Shown piece by piece: positions 36,088 through 45,560 of a stretch of 64,000 bases of DNA. The notes under the pieces were generated by a model, which worked only from the letters and a program-made list of their open reading frames with translations, ran no database searches and was not told the DNA's origin. The DNA comes from Vibrio sp. qd031. Its GTDB lineage: Bacteria; Pseudomonadota; Gammaproteobacteria; Enterobacterales; Vibrionaceae. Each line of letters begins with the position of its first letter. The stretch's first letter is position 1. The translations under genes and the position numbers were made by a program. The stretch covers positions 209,417 through 273,416 of the forward strand of contig NZ_JXQD01000025.1 of the NCBI RefSeq assembly GCF_002100145.1, in the 5' to 3' direction.

Positions 36088-37107
36088 ATGACGGTAACGA
36101 CTCAAGACGTTGGTTTTATTCATGACTTGGCAAGCTTAGACAGTCTTCGCCAAAAGGCTGTTGCTGGCGACGAAGACAGCAAAGAAGCGTTGACCGCTGC
36201 CGCAAAGCAGTTTGAAGCGATCTTTACCAACATGTTGTTCAAATCGATGCGTGATGCAAACTCAGGCTTTGAAAGCGACTTAATGAACAGCCAAAACCAG
36301 TCCTTTTATCGTCAGATGTTGGATGAGCAGATGTCGAGTGAACTCAGTGCCAACGGATCGCTTGGGTTAGCCGACATGATAGTTAAGCAGCTACAAGCAG
36401 CACAAAGCCCAAGCGTCGAAGAGCATACTCCAAACCATGAGCTGCAAGCGCGTACAGGTGGATTTGGAACGGTTGCCGCGGCAAGCTCAACGTCTTCAAA
36501 TGCTGACATGCCTGATATACGTGACATTCTACCTTCACCAGAAGGTAAAACGATCTACGACCAAACTCGTAACAGTGGTTCGTTTACTGTCCCAAGTAGC
36601 ATGGCAAGTGCATCATCCGTTGCCGCTCCTAAACAATCTACGCCTACCTTTGATACACCCAAACAATTTGTGGCACAGTTGACCCCATACGCGGAGTCTG
36701 CAGCGCAAGTATTGGGCGTTGACCCATCACTGCTTATCGCGCAAGCGGCATTGGAAACAGGCTGGGGCAAAAAAGTCATTGGCAATTCACAAGGAAGCAC
36801 GCACAACCTATTCAATATTAAAGCCGATCGCAGTTGGAAAGGGGATAAGGTCAGTAAGCAGACTCTGGAATATCACGGTCAAATCCCAGTTACTGAGCGC
36901 GCTGCATTTCGTTCTTACGAGAGCTTTGAACAAAGCTTTAGCGATTACGTTTCTTTCTTAAAACGTAATCCTCGTTACAAAACCGCATTGACGGATTCAC
37001 AAGACTCTACACAGTTTATTCAAGGCATTCATAAAGCTGGCTACGCGACGGATCCTGCCTACGCTGACAAAGTACTATCGATTAAGAATCGCATTGATAG
37101 AATGTAA
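36088..37107 (+). CDS. flgJ: Flagellar rod-capping protein and peptidoglycan hydrolase
   Basis: Bifunctional protein, 339 aa. The N-terminal rod-cap domain (about residues 25-115, AAKQFEAIFTNMLFKSMRDAN) scaffolds rod growth. A Ser/Pro/Ala-rich linker follows. The C-terminal glucosaminidase domain (about 190-339) has the catalytic Glu in QAALETGWGKK and the conserved HNLFNIKADRSWKG, and opens the cell wall for the rod. AGGAGG precedes the ATG. It is the last gene of flgFGHIJ, followed by a hairpin and a new sigma-54 promoter. Confidence 0.95.
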   Translation: MTVTTQDVGFIHDLASLDSLRQKAVAGDEDSKEALTAAAKQFEAIFTNMLFKSMRDANSGFESDLMNSQNQSFYRQMLDEQMSSELSANGSLGLADMIVKQLQAAQSPSVEEHTPNHELQARTGGFGTVAAASSTSSNADMPDIRDILPSPEGKTIYDQTRNSGSFTVPSSMASASSVAAPKQSTPTFDTPKQFVAQLTPYAESAAQVLGVDPSLLIAQAALETGWGKKVIGNSQGSTHNLFNIKADRSWKGDKVSKQTLEYHGQIPVTERAAFRSYESFEQSFSDYVSFLKRNPRYKTALTDSQDSTQFIQGIHKAGYATDPAYADKVLSIKNRIDRM

Positions 37108-37147
37108 TCGGATGTGCTTGCGAGCATCGCTATAAAAACAGCCATAT

Positions 37148-37183
37148 AACAAGCAGCCTCCTAAGGTTGCTTGTTTCATTTTT
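37148..37183 (+). terminator. Terminator of flgFGHIJ
   Basis: AACAAGCAGCCT / AGGTTGCTTGTT stem with one A-C mismatch, four-base loop, followed by TCATTTTT. Confidence 0.8.
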
Positions 37184-37232
37184 AATCCAGCGAGTCTTGC
37201 ACACCTCTTTGTTTTTCCGCAAGTTATCATTA

Positions 37233-37248
37233 TTGGCATAGGTATTGC
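37233..37248 (+). promoter_or_regulatory. Sigma-54 promoter of flgKL
   Basis: TGGCATAGGTATTGCT, good -24 and consensus -12, 51 bases before the flgK ATG. Confidence 0.87.
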
Positions 37249-37298
37249 TTTAGTCTATTCAACAACTATTTTTTGTATGAATCGGTGGAGTTTCCCTT

Positions 37299-39176
37299 AT
37301 GGCATCGGATCTTCTGAGTGTCGGCACCCAGAGTGTCTTAACCGCTCAGAAACAGCTCAATACCACGAGCCACAACATTGCCAATGCAAACACGGACGGG
37401 TTTAACCGCCAATCTGTGATCCAAGAAGCCAATACGCCTCGCTTATATGGTGGGCAAAGCTATGGCATGGGTGTGCATGTGGAAAATGTTCGCCGCTCTT
37501 GGGATCAGTTTGCCGTTAACGAACTCAATTTATCGACCACCGACCTACATCGCAATCAAGCGGTTGAAACCAATTACGAAATTCTCAGTGGCTTACTCGC
37601 CTCCAATGCATCAAAGAAAGTGCCTGAAAATATGAATGCTTTTTTTGATGCGGTGAAATCTTTGTCTGATTCTCCAAACGATATGGGCTCACGAAAAGTG
37701 GTGCTGGAGCAGGCAAAAGTGATCGCCAAAAACCTCAATAACTTTCATGAAACCGTCAGAGTGGAAGCGGCAAACAGCAATAAGCGGTTAGATGCCACGG
37801 TTAACAGAATCAATGGCATCGCCTTGGAAATTCGTGATGTGCATCGAGCAATGATGAAAACCAATGGGCCTAAAAATGATCTTTTAGATCAGCACGATAA
37901 GCTGATAAAAGAGCTTTCTCAGTATACCAAAGTCACGGTTACACCTAAGTCCGGTAATGAAGCCTTTAACGTACATATTGGCAATGGCCACAGCATAGTG
38001 TCCGGTGTCGATGCAAGCCAGCTCGCTTTGGTGAATGGCGACCCTGATCCACAGCAAAGACAATTGGCCATTGTTGAAGGCAAGGGCATTAAGCGGATCT
38101 CACCAAAAGACATCGATGGTGAGCTGGGCGCATTATTGGATATGAGGGATAAACATATTCCTCAAGTAACCGATGAATTAGGTCGATTGGCGTTAGCATT
38201 TTCACACTCCATCAATACATTGCAAGAATCAGGACTGGATTTAAACGGCCAGGTGGGTCAACACATGTTTACCGACATTAACCACCCAGACTCGATGAAA
38301 GCTCGGGTTGTGCAAAATCCACAATCCAGTGCCCAGATGGCAGTTAAAATCACCGATCTTTCTCAGCTATCGGGTGGTGAATATAAACTGCAATACGATG
38401 GCTCTAAGTACACCGTCACAGATGACCTCGACAATCAACAAATTCTGTATCCAGCCAGCGACGGCAGCATTAGCTTTGATGGCGTTAACGTAAATATCCA
38501 AGCGCCGCCTCAGGTAGGTGAAAGGATCCTAATACGCCCAACGCGAAGTGGTGCACAAGATATTCAAGTGGCGATGAGAGATGCCGCTAGCATTGCCGCG
38601 CAAAGTTATGACACCTCTCACAGCTTTACCACAGGTAAAGGTGAAGTTGAGATAAACAGCGTAGGTACACTAAAAGAATTTCAAGTGGTGGTGAGTCCAA
38701 CAGGGACACAATTTGCCGTCACCGACATGAATGGCAACGTACTATTGCCACCCCAAGCGTATCCGCCGGGTGCTTCTATATCTCTGCAAGGTACCAGCTT
38801 TTCATTGACCGATGGTGCACACGCCAATGACACGTTTGCGTTTAACCTCAACCATGCAGAAGGTGATAACGGCAACCTCAGAAAAATCCAAAGCTTGCAA
38901 ACAGATAAATTGATGAATGACGGCAATAGCTCTGTGATCCAGCTCTACCACAACTTAAATACTGATGTGGGTTTGCAGCATGCAACTTCGTCGCGAGCTA
39001 CTCAAGTGTCAAGGCTCGAAAACGAAGCCGCGCAATCAAGAATTGCCTCAATATCTGGGGTAAACCTAGATGAAGAAGCGGCCAACATGATGAAGTTTCA
39101 GCAAGCATACATGGCATCGTCAAAAGTCATGCAAGCGGCAAATGACACCTTTAACACGATTTTGCAGCTAAGGTAG
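37299..39176 (+). CDS. flgK: Flagellar hook-filament junction protein 1
   Basis: Hook-associated protein 1, the first junction layer between hook and filament, 625 aa. N-terminal TTSHNIANANTDGFNRQSVIQ and C-terminal SGVNLDEEAANMMKFQQAYMASSKVM are diagnostic. The central part is a large surface domain region of normal Vibrio length. GGTGGAG precedes the ATG. It is co-transcribed with flgL, which starts 11 bases after its stop. Confidence 0.96.
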   Translation: MASDLLSVGTQSVLTAQKQLNTTSHNIANANTDGFNRQSVIQEANTPRLYGGQSYGMGVHVENVRRSWDQFAVNELNLSTTDLHRNQAVETNYEILSGLLASNASKKVPENMNAFFDAVKSLSDSPNDMGSRKVVLEQAKVIAKNLNNFHETVRVEAANSNKRLDATVNRINGIALEIRDVHRAMMKTNGPKNDLLDQHDKLIKELSQYTKVTVTPKSGNEAFNVHIGNGHSIVSGVDASQLALVNGDPDPQQRQLAIVEGKGIKRISPKDIDGELGALLDMRDKHIPQVTDELGRLALAFSHSINTLQESGLDLNGQVGQHMFTDINHPDSMKARVVQNPQSSAQMAVKITDLSQLSGGEYKLQYDGSKYTVTDDLDNQQILYPASDGSISFDGVNVNIQAPPQVGERILIRPTRSGAQDIQVAMRDAASIAAQSYDTSHSFTTGKGEVEINSVGTLKEFQVVVSPTGTQFAVTDMNGNVLLPPQAYPPGASISLQGTSFSLTDGAHANDTFAFNLNHAEGDNGNLRKIQSLQTDKLMNDGNSSVIQLYHNLNTDVGLQHATSSRATQVSRLENEAAQSRIASISGVNLDEEAANMMKFQQAYMASSKVMQAANDTFNTILQLR

Positions 39177-39187
39177 GGAGGTAGAGT

Positions 39188-40381
39188 ATGATCAATCGAA
39201 TTGCGAGCTTCCATAACTATCAATCTGTGCAAAACGAGCACCGCCGATTGGAAAGTAAGGTCAATTACAACCAACAACAGTTGGCGTCAGGTAAACAGTT
39301 AATCTCGCCTGGAGACGACCCTATTGCGACGCACTATGTACAGCAGGTGAAGCAACAAGACGAGCAAGTGAACCAGTTTATCGATGCGATTGTACTGGTC
39401 CGAAACCGTCTTGAGCACAAAGAAGTCCTTATTTCTTCAGCTGAACAATATTCCGATCAAGCAAAACGAACCACGATGGAAATGGTGAATGGTGCGCTGT
39501 CACCCGAAGACAGGCAAGCGCATGCGACTCATCTGCAAGAGCTGTCTCGTAATCTGTTGCAATTGGTCAACAGCCAAGATGAAACCGGTAATTATACGTT
39601 TGCAGGAACAAAGCCTAAATCCCAGCCTTTCTTTATGGACGCAGCGGGTAAGGTAAGTTATGCCGGGGACAGTTATCAGCGACTAATGAAAATTTCAACC
39701 AACACTGAGGTCGCGACGAACGAGCCTGGAAATAAGCTGTTTATGGAAGTCGTTAACCCATACGGAGACTACCGCCCTAGTTATACTTTGCAAAGTGGCT
39801 CTGAAGTGCAGTTATCTTACGCGCAAAACTTGGACGCTGCCGATACCGCCAGTTATAAAGTCACTTTTGTGGCAATGCCAAATGGTGACTTTGGGTATCA
39901 ATTAGAGCAAAACGGCGTTGCGGTAAAACAAGATATTTACGAACCAAGCCAAGGGATCCAATTTAACGATCTCTCCGTAAGCGTCAAAGGGCTTATTAAA
40001 GCTGGTGACAGCATCGACTTAAGTCCTCAAAAAACCTTCAGTGTGTTTGATACTTTCCAAAATGCGGTGGCGTTAGCAGAAGAATCGGTTTCAGACGCCT
40101 CGGCCACGGCAGAGCTTCACCGAGCAACGGATGAATTTCAGGCGGCCTTTGGCCACCTAGCTAAAGTGCGTACATCGGTGGGTACTCGATTAAGCAGTTT
40201 GGATGTGCATGAAGCGCAACATGAAGATTTTAAACTCAGTTTAGCCAAGTCCAAAAGTCGATTTGAAGATTTGGACTATGCCAAAGCGGTGATTGACTTT
40301 AATGAAAATCAAATGGCGCTCAAAGCGTCGCAAACCGCATTTGGTAAAGTAAAAGATTTAACTCTGTTCAACTATATCTAG
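39188..40381 (+). CDS. flgL: Flagellar hook-filament junction protein 3
   Basis: Second junction layer, to which the flagellins attach, 397 aa. The N-terminal coil reads NYNQQQLASGKQLISPGDDPIA and the C-terminal coil SRFEDLDYAKAVIDFNENQMALKASQ, both typical of FlgL and flagellin relatives. GGGAGG precedes the ATG. The following 399 bases contain a short hairpin at 40397-40416, then the sigma-54 promoter and leader of the first flagellin; no terminator with a clear T-run was found. Confidence 0.95.
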   Translation: MINRIASFHNYQSVQNEHRRLESKVNYNQQQLASGKQLISPGDDPIATHYVQQVKQQDEQVNQFIDAIVLVRNRLEHKEVLISSAEQYSDQAKRTTMEMVNGALSPEDRQAHATHLQELSRNLLQLVNSQDETGNYTFAGTKPKSQPFFMDAAGKVSYAGDSYQRLMKISTNTEVATNEPGNKLFMEVVNPYGDYRPSYTLQSGSEVQLSYAQNLDAADTASYKVTFVAMPNGDFGYQLEQNGVAVKQDIYEPSQGIQFNDLSVSVKGLIKAGDSIDLSPQKTFSVFDTFQNAVALAEESVSDASATAELHRATDEFQAAFGHLAKVRTSVGTRLSSLDVHEAQHEDFKLSLAKSKSRFEDLDYAKAVIDFNENQMALKASQTAFGKVKDLTLFNYI

Positions 40382-40625
40382 TCTGTACTGATTGCCTTAT
40401 GTGCTATGCCATAAGTGCCCAGTAATACAGTTGAGATTGAACAGAAACATGTGGCAATAATTGCCGCCCTCACATTGCCGATTTTGTAAACGGTTAAGTG
40501 AAACTCAAGAATAGGCTGTAACCGCGTATTCTTAACTTTTTTCTAGAATTTCAGTATCGCTGAAGCCCTTATAAACAAAGGGGTCAGAGAAATTGGGTAA
40601 ATTTTTACAATTATTTTTAGAATGT

Positions 40626-40641
40626 TGGCACGCATGTTGAA
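40626..40641 (+). promoter_or_regulatory. Sigma-54-like promoter of the first flagellin gene
   Basis: TGGCACGCATGTTGAA: perfect -24, correct ten-base spacing, GA rather than GC at -12. It would give a leader of about 140 bases. In V. cholerae the essential flagellin gene flaA is the FlrC/sigma-54-dependent one, which supports the call. Confidence 0.65.
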
Positions 40642-40780
40642 TTACTTAAATCAGAAGCGAAAACAACGCGATGTTTTTCATTCAACTTGATGAGAGCTGA
40701 GTTTGCCGCTAGCCAAGCAAACGCAAAGGAAGCTGCTAGCTGACCGTTAAGGTCTGGCAAATTCGAAAGGAGAGCAATAC

Positions 40781-41920
40781 ATGTCTGTAACAGTAAATAC
40801 TAACGTCTCTGCAATGACTGCACAGCGTTATCTAAACAAGGCCACTGGTGATCTTAATACGTCTATGGAGCGTCTGTCTTCTGGTCAACGTATCAACAGT
40901 GCTCGCGATGACGCGGCAGGCCTACAAATTTCTAACCGTTTGACTGCGCAATCACGTGGTCTTGATGTGGCAATGCGAAATGCTAACGATGGCATCTCTA
41001 TTGCGCAAACAGCAGAAGGCGCGATGAACGAGTCTACCCAGGTACTGCAACGTATCCGTGACTTGTCACTGCAATCTGCCAACGGTGTAAACTCGGATCA
41101 AGAGCGTGTTGCGATACAAGAAGAAGTGTCTTCTTTGCAAGATGAATTGAACCGTATCGCAGAAACTACGGCCTTTGGTGGACGTCGTCTACTCAACGGT
41201 ACCTTCGGCGAAGCTTCGTTCCAAATCGGTGCCAATGCTGGTGAAGCTATGGTGATGGAACTGACCTCTATCCGCGCCGACGATACCCGTATGGGCGGGT
41301 CGACATTTGAAGGTGCAAATGTTGTCGGTAAGCAGTGGGAAGTTGCAGCAGGCGCAAATGACTTAACCATTGATTTTACAACCAAAGACGGTGAAACGGT
41401 CAATATATCTCTCAACACGCCGGTGGGTGATGACATTGAAGAGCTAGCGACCTATATTAATGGTCAAGCTCCATACCTTAAAACGTCTGTTTCTGATGAC
41501 GGTTTTTTGCAAGTATTCCTACCAGAAGACAAGCTAGATGGTAATGTTACCTTTGGTGGCACCTTGGCCACCGACCTAGGCTTAACCTCGGGTGCTGGGG
41601 TTGTAACAACAGCGCAAGACATCGATGTTCGTACTGTAGCTGGCGCGCAAAACGCTGTGTCGGTTGTCGACTCAGCGCTACGTTACATCGACTCACAGCG
41701 TGCGGATCTTGGTGCGAAACAAAACCGTCTTGATCATAGCATCAATAACTTAGCCAATGTTCAAGAGAATGTTGAAGCGTCAAACAGTCGTATCAAAGAC
41801 ACTGACTTTGCAAAAGAAACGACGGAAATGACCAAAAACCAAATTTTGCAGCAGGCTGGTACTTCCATTCTAGCCCAAGCAAAACAGTTGCCAAACTCTG
41901 CAATGTCACTATTGCAGTAG
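40781..41920 (+). CDS. flaA: Major polar flagellin (FlaA-like)
   Basis: Filament subunit, 379 aa. Conserved D0/D1 coils lie at the N-terminus ([43 protein letters not shown]) and C-terminus ([19 protein letters not shown]). Both ends and the segment [19 protein letters not shown] resemble V. cholerae FlaA more than the other flagellins. The central D2-like region differs from the two paralogues downstream. A sigma-54-like promoter, unlike the sigma-28 promoters of the other two, suggests this is the scaffold-forming flagellin. GGAGAG ribosome site. The name follows V. cholerae usage and differs between species. Confidence 0.88.
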   Translation: MSVTVNTNVSAMTAQRYLNKATGDLNTSMERLSSGQRINSARDDAAGLQISNRLTAQSRGLDVAMRNANDGISIAQTAEGAMNESTQVLQRIRDLSLQSANGVNSDQERVAIQEEVSSLQDELNRIAETTAFGGRRLLNGTFGEASFQIGANAGEAMVMELTSIRADDTRMGGSTFEGANVVGKQWEVAAGANDLTIDFTTKDGETVNISLNTPVGDDIEELATYINGQAPYLKTSVSDDGFLQVFLPEDKLDGNVTFGGTLATDLGLTSGAGVVTTAQDIDVRTVAGAQNAVSVVDSALRYIDSQRADLGAKQNRLDHSINNLANVQENVEASNSRIKDTDFAKETTEMTKNQILQQAGTSILAQAKQLPNSAMSLLQ

Positions 41921-42112
41921 TTGTTTCGCTTTTGAGTGGTGCTTCCGACGGGAAGCGCTATGCGAATCAACGACTTGGTAACGGTATTTATCTTATGGAG
42001 AGCAGAGCTCTCTCACTCTCAACTCTTGCTTGATATTAGATAAATACGTTTAGTGCGTTATCTGTGTGGTCAATCTCTCTCGATCTCCAACACAGTTAGC
42101 AAGCCATTAAAC

Positions 42113-42146
42113 AGCCCCGGTTCTCTCAAAGATAGGGGCTTTTTTC
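42113..42146 (+). terminator. Terminator between flagellin genes 1 and 2
   Basis: AGCCCC / GGGGCT stem with a 16-base loop, followed by TTTTTC. It lies 190 bases after the flagellin 1 stop. The rest of the 514-base gap holds a small hairpin (GCTTCCGACGGGAAGC, 41941-41956) and the next promoter; I see no gene in it. Confidence 0.72.
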
Positions 42147-42324
42147 ACACCTCAACTGATTGCGCAATGCCAGTTGTGAGCAATATCTCTGCACTTTTCC
42201 ACAGAAAAATCTTTCTATATCGGCATGTTATGACCGAGCTTTAGCCTTTTTAAAATCTGCGTGTCCGTTTTGGGCGCTTTGTCGCACTCCCCAATTGAGC
42301 TTCTCAAAAAAGTCCAATTCTATT

Positions 42325-42351
42325 TAAAGCTTCTCTCAAGAGGGTCGCTAA
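42325..42351 (+). promoter_or_regulatory. Sigma-28 promoter of flagellin gene 2
   Basis: TAAAGCTT (42325-42332), 11-base spacer, GTCGCTAA (42344-42351): close to the FliA consensus TAAAGTTT-N11-GCCGATAA. Confidence 0.78.
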
Positions 42352-42381
42352 TAGATATAACTTTGAGAGAACGATTTGGTT

Positions 42382-42397
42382 TTCCGAGACGTCGGAA
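42382..42397 (+). other. Hairpin in the flagellin 2 leader
   Basis: TTCCGA / TCGGAA perfect stem with loop GACG, between the sigma-28 promoter and the ribosome site. It could stabilise the mRNA or affect translation; no direct evidence. Confidence 0.45.
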
Positions 42398-42434
42398 GCC
42401 GCATTTAAATGGAAAATCAATTGGAGACAATCTT

Positions 42435-43571
42435 ATGTCTATATCAGTAAATACCAATGTCGCCGCGATGACCGCGCAACGTCATTTGAACAGTGCTTCG
42501 GCAGATACGCAAAACTCCATGGAGAGATTGTCATCTGGCTTCCGCATCAACAGTGCAAAAGATGACGCTGCAGGTCTGCAAATTTCGAATCGCTTGAATT
42601 CGCAAAGCCGTGGCCTAGACGTAGCAGTACGTAATGCTAATGACGGTATCTCGATTGCACAAACGGCTGAAGGTGCAATGAATGAAAGCACCAACATCCT
42701 GCAGCGTATGCGTGACCTTTCTCTACAATCTGCGAACGGCTCAAACTCAAAAACTGAGCGTGTAGCGATTCAAGAAGAAATTGGTGCACTTAACAACGAA
42801 TTAAACCGAATTGCAGAAACAACGTCATTTGGTGGTAATCGTCTACTTAACGGCACGTACGGGACAAAATCGTTCCAAATCGGCGCAAATAGCGGTGAAG
42901 CAGTACAACTGACTCTGAACAATATGCGTTCAGATACAGCAGAAATGAGCGGTAAATCGTTTGTATCGGGTAGTGCAAAAGACGCTGATTGGTCTGTGCA
43001 AGCAGGTACCGATCAGTTGGACATCGGCTACACCGATAAAGCTGGCAATGCTCAAACCGTCAGTATCACGGCCAAAGCAGGCGATGATATTGAACAACTG
43101 GCGACATACATCAATGGTCAGACGCAAGATTTGCAAGCATCCGTTGGAGAGGACGGTACACTGCAAGTTTTCGCTGGTAGCAACAACATCGATACAGCTC
43201 AAGCGGTTTCTTTTTCCGGCACGCTTGGTACTGACTTAGCGATGGGTGCGGGTACCGATTCAAGCGTAGCATCTTTGGATGTGACCAGTGTTGCAGGTGC
43301 GCAACAAGCTGTATCTGTGATTGATAATGCGATGAAGTCTGTGGATAGCCATCGTGCAGAACTTGGTGCATTCCAGAACCGTTTTGACCATGCAATCAAC
43401 AACTTAGATAACATTAACGAAAACGTTAATGCGTCTAAGAGCCGCATCAAAGACACTGATTTTGCAAAAGAAACTACGGCTATGACCAAGTCTCAAATTT
43501 TGCAACAAGCGTCTACTTCAATTTTGGCACAAGCGAAAGCTGCGCCAAACCAAGCACTTAGCTTGCTATAA
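42435..43571 (+). CDS. Polar flagellin 2
   Basis: Filament subunit, 378 aa. The D0/D1 ends are near-identical in pattern to the other flagellins ([21 protein letters not shown] at the N-terminus; [24 protein letters not shown] at the C-terminus). The middle third is divergent, as expected for surface-exposed domains. I chose ATG at 42435, eight bases after GGAGA, because the flagellin family starts there; an open frame from 42261 would add 58 unrelated residues and include the promoter. Behind a sigma-28 promoter, so expressed after hook completion. Likely an accessory flagellin of the FlaB/FlaC/FlaD group; which one cannot be assigned. Confidence 0.92.
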   Translation: MSISVNTNVAAMTAQRHLNSASADTQNSMERLSSGFRINSAKDDAAGLQISNRLNSQSRGLDVAVRNANDGISIAQTAEGAMNESTNILQRMRDLSLQSANGSNSKTERVAIQEEIGALNNELNRIAETTSFGGNRLLNGTYGTKSFQIGANSGEAVQLTLNNMRSDTAEMSGKSFVSGSAKDADWSVQAGTDQLDIGYTDKAGNAQTVSITAKAGDDIEQLATYINGQTQDLQASVGEDGTLQVFAGSNNIDTAQAVSFSGTLGTDLAMGAGTDSSVASLDVTSVAGAQQAVSVIDNAMKSVDSHRAELGAFQNRFDHAINNLDNINENVNASKSRIKDTDFAKETTAMTKSQILQQASTSILAQAKAAPNQALSLL

Positions 43572-43613
43572 TCGAGAGTCCTCAAAGCTCCTCGTAAGCA
43601 AACAAAGTCTCCC

Positions 43614-43650
43614 AAATCCGGTGCCCGCCATAAGCACCGGATTTTTTTAT
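43614..43650 (+). terminator. Terminator of flagellin gene 2
   Basis: AATCCGGTGC / GCACCGGATT stem, nine-base loop, followed by a run of six or more T. The remaining 300 bases to the next gene hold only the sigma-28 promoter of flagellin 3. Confidence 0.92.
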
Positions 43651-43844
43651 GTCCGCAATTTCGTCTCTTTTTTGCCCCCTTAAATGCCGCTCTGTAGCGA
43701 CTCTCAACTCGCTGGTGTTTAGCTCAAAACACATCGTTAGATAAATCAGTAACGGATGCTCATTACGTCACTATGAATCTCATGAATACGATTCTGATTG
43801 TGTAAAAATACGTCGTTTATTTTCTTTGATTTTAGTGATTTACC

Positions 43845-43871
43845 TAAAGTTCGTTGGTTTTTGGCCGTTAT
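43845..43871 (+). promoter_or_regulatory. Sigma-28 promoter of flagellin gene 3
   Basis: TAAAGTTC (43845-43852), 11-base spacer, GCCGTTAT (43864-43871): strong match to the FliA consensus. Confidence 0.82.
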
Positions 43872-43953
43872 AAGTGACGAGAGAAAAATAAATGTGTGAT
43901 GACGGGGTGAGAGCCGTTTAGCGCGTTTAGACCAAAGCCAAAAGGAGATCACT

Positions 43954-45084
43954 ATGGCAATAAATGTAAACACGAATGTGTCTGCAATGACGGCGCAGCG
44001 TCATCTAAATAACGCTGCTGCCGATACGACGAAGTCTATGGAACGCTTGTCGTCTGGTTACCGTATAAACAGTGCCAAGGACGACGCAGCGGGACTGCAA
44101 ATTACTAACCGCTTGAACTCTCAAAGTCGCGGTTTGGAAACAGCGGTTCGTAACGCAAATGATGGTATTTCGATTGCTCAAACTGCCGAAGGCGGGATGA
44201 AAGAAACCACCAATATTTTGCAACGCATGCGTGACCTTTCGCTGCAATCAGCGAATGGTTCAAACAGTATCCATGAACGTCGAGCGCTGAATGAAGAAGT
44301 CACAGCGCTTAACAGTGAACTGAATCGCATTGCAGAAACAACATCGTTTGGCGGAAAACGCCTTTTGAACGGTAATTATGGCACTCAGTCGTTCCAAATC
44401 GGTTCGAACAGTGGTGAAGCGGTCGCACTGACTATTCGTAGTATGCGTTCTGACGAATCCGAGATGGGTGGTAATGCTTATGTTGCTCAAAACTCCGTCA
44501 CGAAAGATTGGCGTGTAGGCGCTGGTGAAGACATTACGTTTGACTACACCGACACCGAAGGTAACGCACAAAGCGTCACCGTTAATGCCAAAGAAGGTGA
44601 CGATATTGAGAACCTAGCCACGTACATAAATGGTCAGGTTGACGACATTTCAGCATCGGTTGGTGAAGACGGCACAATGCAGCTGTTTGCCTCTAACCGT
44701 AATGTTCAAAGTGGTGTCACCGTAAGTGGCAGCCTAGCAAGTACCTTTGATTTCGGTGCTCAGCAAGCTGTGACTGTGGATGATGTTGACGTCACAACGA
44801 TTGCAGGATCGCAACAAGCGGTTGCTGTTATCGATGCGGCACTACAAAGTGTGGACAGTCAACGTGCTGAATTGGGTGCGTTTCAGAATCGATTTGGGCA
44901 TGCGATCAATAACTTGGATAGCATTAACGAGAATGTAAATGCATCAAGAAGTCGAATCCAAGACACCGACTTTGCGAAGGAAACGACGCAATTGGCGAAG
45001 TCTCAGATTCTTCAGAACGCTAGTACCTCGATCCTGGCCCAAGCAAAACAGACGCCGACTTCAGCGCTTGCATTACTGGGCTAA
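43954..45084 (+). CDS. Polar flagellin 3
   Basis: Filament subunit, 376 aa. The D0/D1 ends are conserved ([41 protein letters not shown]), with a variable centre related to flagellin 2. AAAGGAG precedes the ATG. A sigma-28 promoter lies upstream. flaG follows after 56 bases containing only a small hairpin (GTAAGT / ACTTAC) and no terminator, so read-through into flaG-fliD-flaI-fliS is likely. An accessory flagellin; exact orthologue not assigned. Confidence 0.92.
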   Translation: MAINVNTNVSAMTAQRHLNNAAADTTKSMERLSSGYRINSAKDDAAGLQITNRLNSQSRGLETAVRNANDGISIAQTAEGGMKETTNILQRMRDLSLQSANGSNSIHERRALNEEVTALNSELNRIAETTSFGGKRLLNGNYGTQSFQIGSNSGEAVALTIRSMRSDESEMGGNAYVAQNSVTKDWRVGAGEDITFDYTDTEGNAQSVTVNAKEGDDIENLATYINGQVDDISASVGEDGTMQLFASNRNVQSGVTVSGSLASTFDFGAQQAVTVDDVDVTTIAGSQQAVAVIDAALQSVDSQRAELGAFQNRFGHAINNLDSINENVNASRSRIQDTDFAKETTQLAKSQILQNASTSILAQAKQTPTSALALLG

Positions 45085-45140
45085 CGCCTAAGGTAAGTTG
45101 AAAATACTTACGCAAGTACTGATAAGTTGGAAGGGAGAAT

Positions 45141-45542
45141 GTGATGGATATTTCATCTTACACATCGAACGTCCAGCCTTACGGCTTATCTGGTGGCACG
45201 AACATTGCTTCAAGTAAGGAAAGTACGCTACAAACGATACAGCAAGTCGAGAAAGAAAGAGAAACAGCGCTGGAGAAGAGCAACGCATCTTTAAATAAAG
45301 AGCCTGCTTTGCCCATCTCTGATGAAGAGCGAGACGCACTTATTGAGCGAATCAATGAGTTCGTAGACTCGATGAATACTGGATTATCTTTTCGAATCGA
45401 TGAAGACACTGGGAAAGAGGTGGTCACGATCTATGACGCCAAAACAGGGGATACCCTGCGACAATTTCCGAGTGAGGACATGCTGGAAGTGTTGAAGCGT
45501 CTCTCCGAGCACTCTACGGGTTTAATTGCGGAGAGTGTGTAG
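45141..45542 (+). CDS. flaG: FlaG family flagellar protein
   Basis: Small protein, 133 aa, found between flagellin and cap genes in many polar systems. The C-terminal half holds the FlaG signature, LSFRIDEDTGKEVVTIYDAKTGDTLRQFPSED. The N-terminal half is Ser/Glu-rich and low in complexity. In other bacteria its loss lengthens filaments, but the biochemical role is unclear. A GGAAGGGAG ribosome site precedes the ATG, and fliD begins 18 bases after its stop. Confidence 0.9.
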   Translation: MMDISSYTSNVQPYGLSGGTNIASSKESTLQTIQQVEKERETALEKSNASLNKEPALPISDEERDALIERINEFVDSMNTGLSFRIDEDTGKEVVTIYDAKTGDTLRQFPSEDMLEVLKRLSEHSTGLIAESV

Positions 45543-45560
45543 TATTTTGAGGTGATTTGA

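Noticed and set aside
42261..42434. 58-residue N-terminal extension of flagellin 2
   Set aside because: The region contains the sigma-28 promoter and a leader hairpin, and no flagellin has such an extension.
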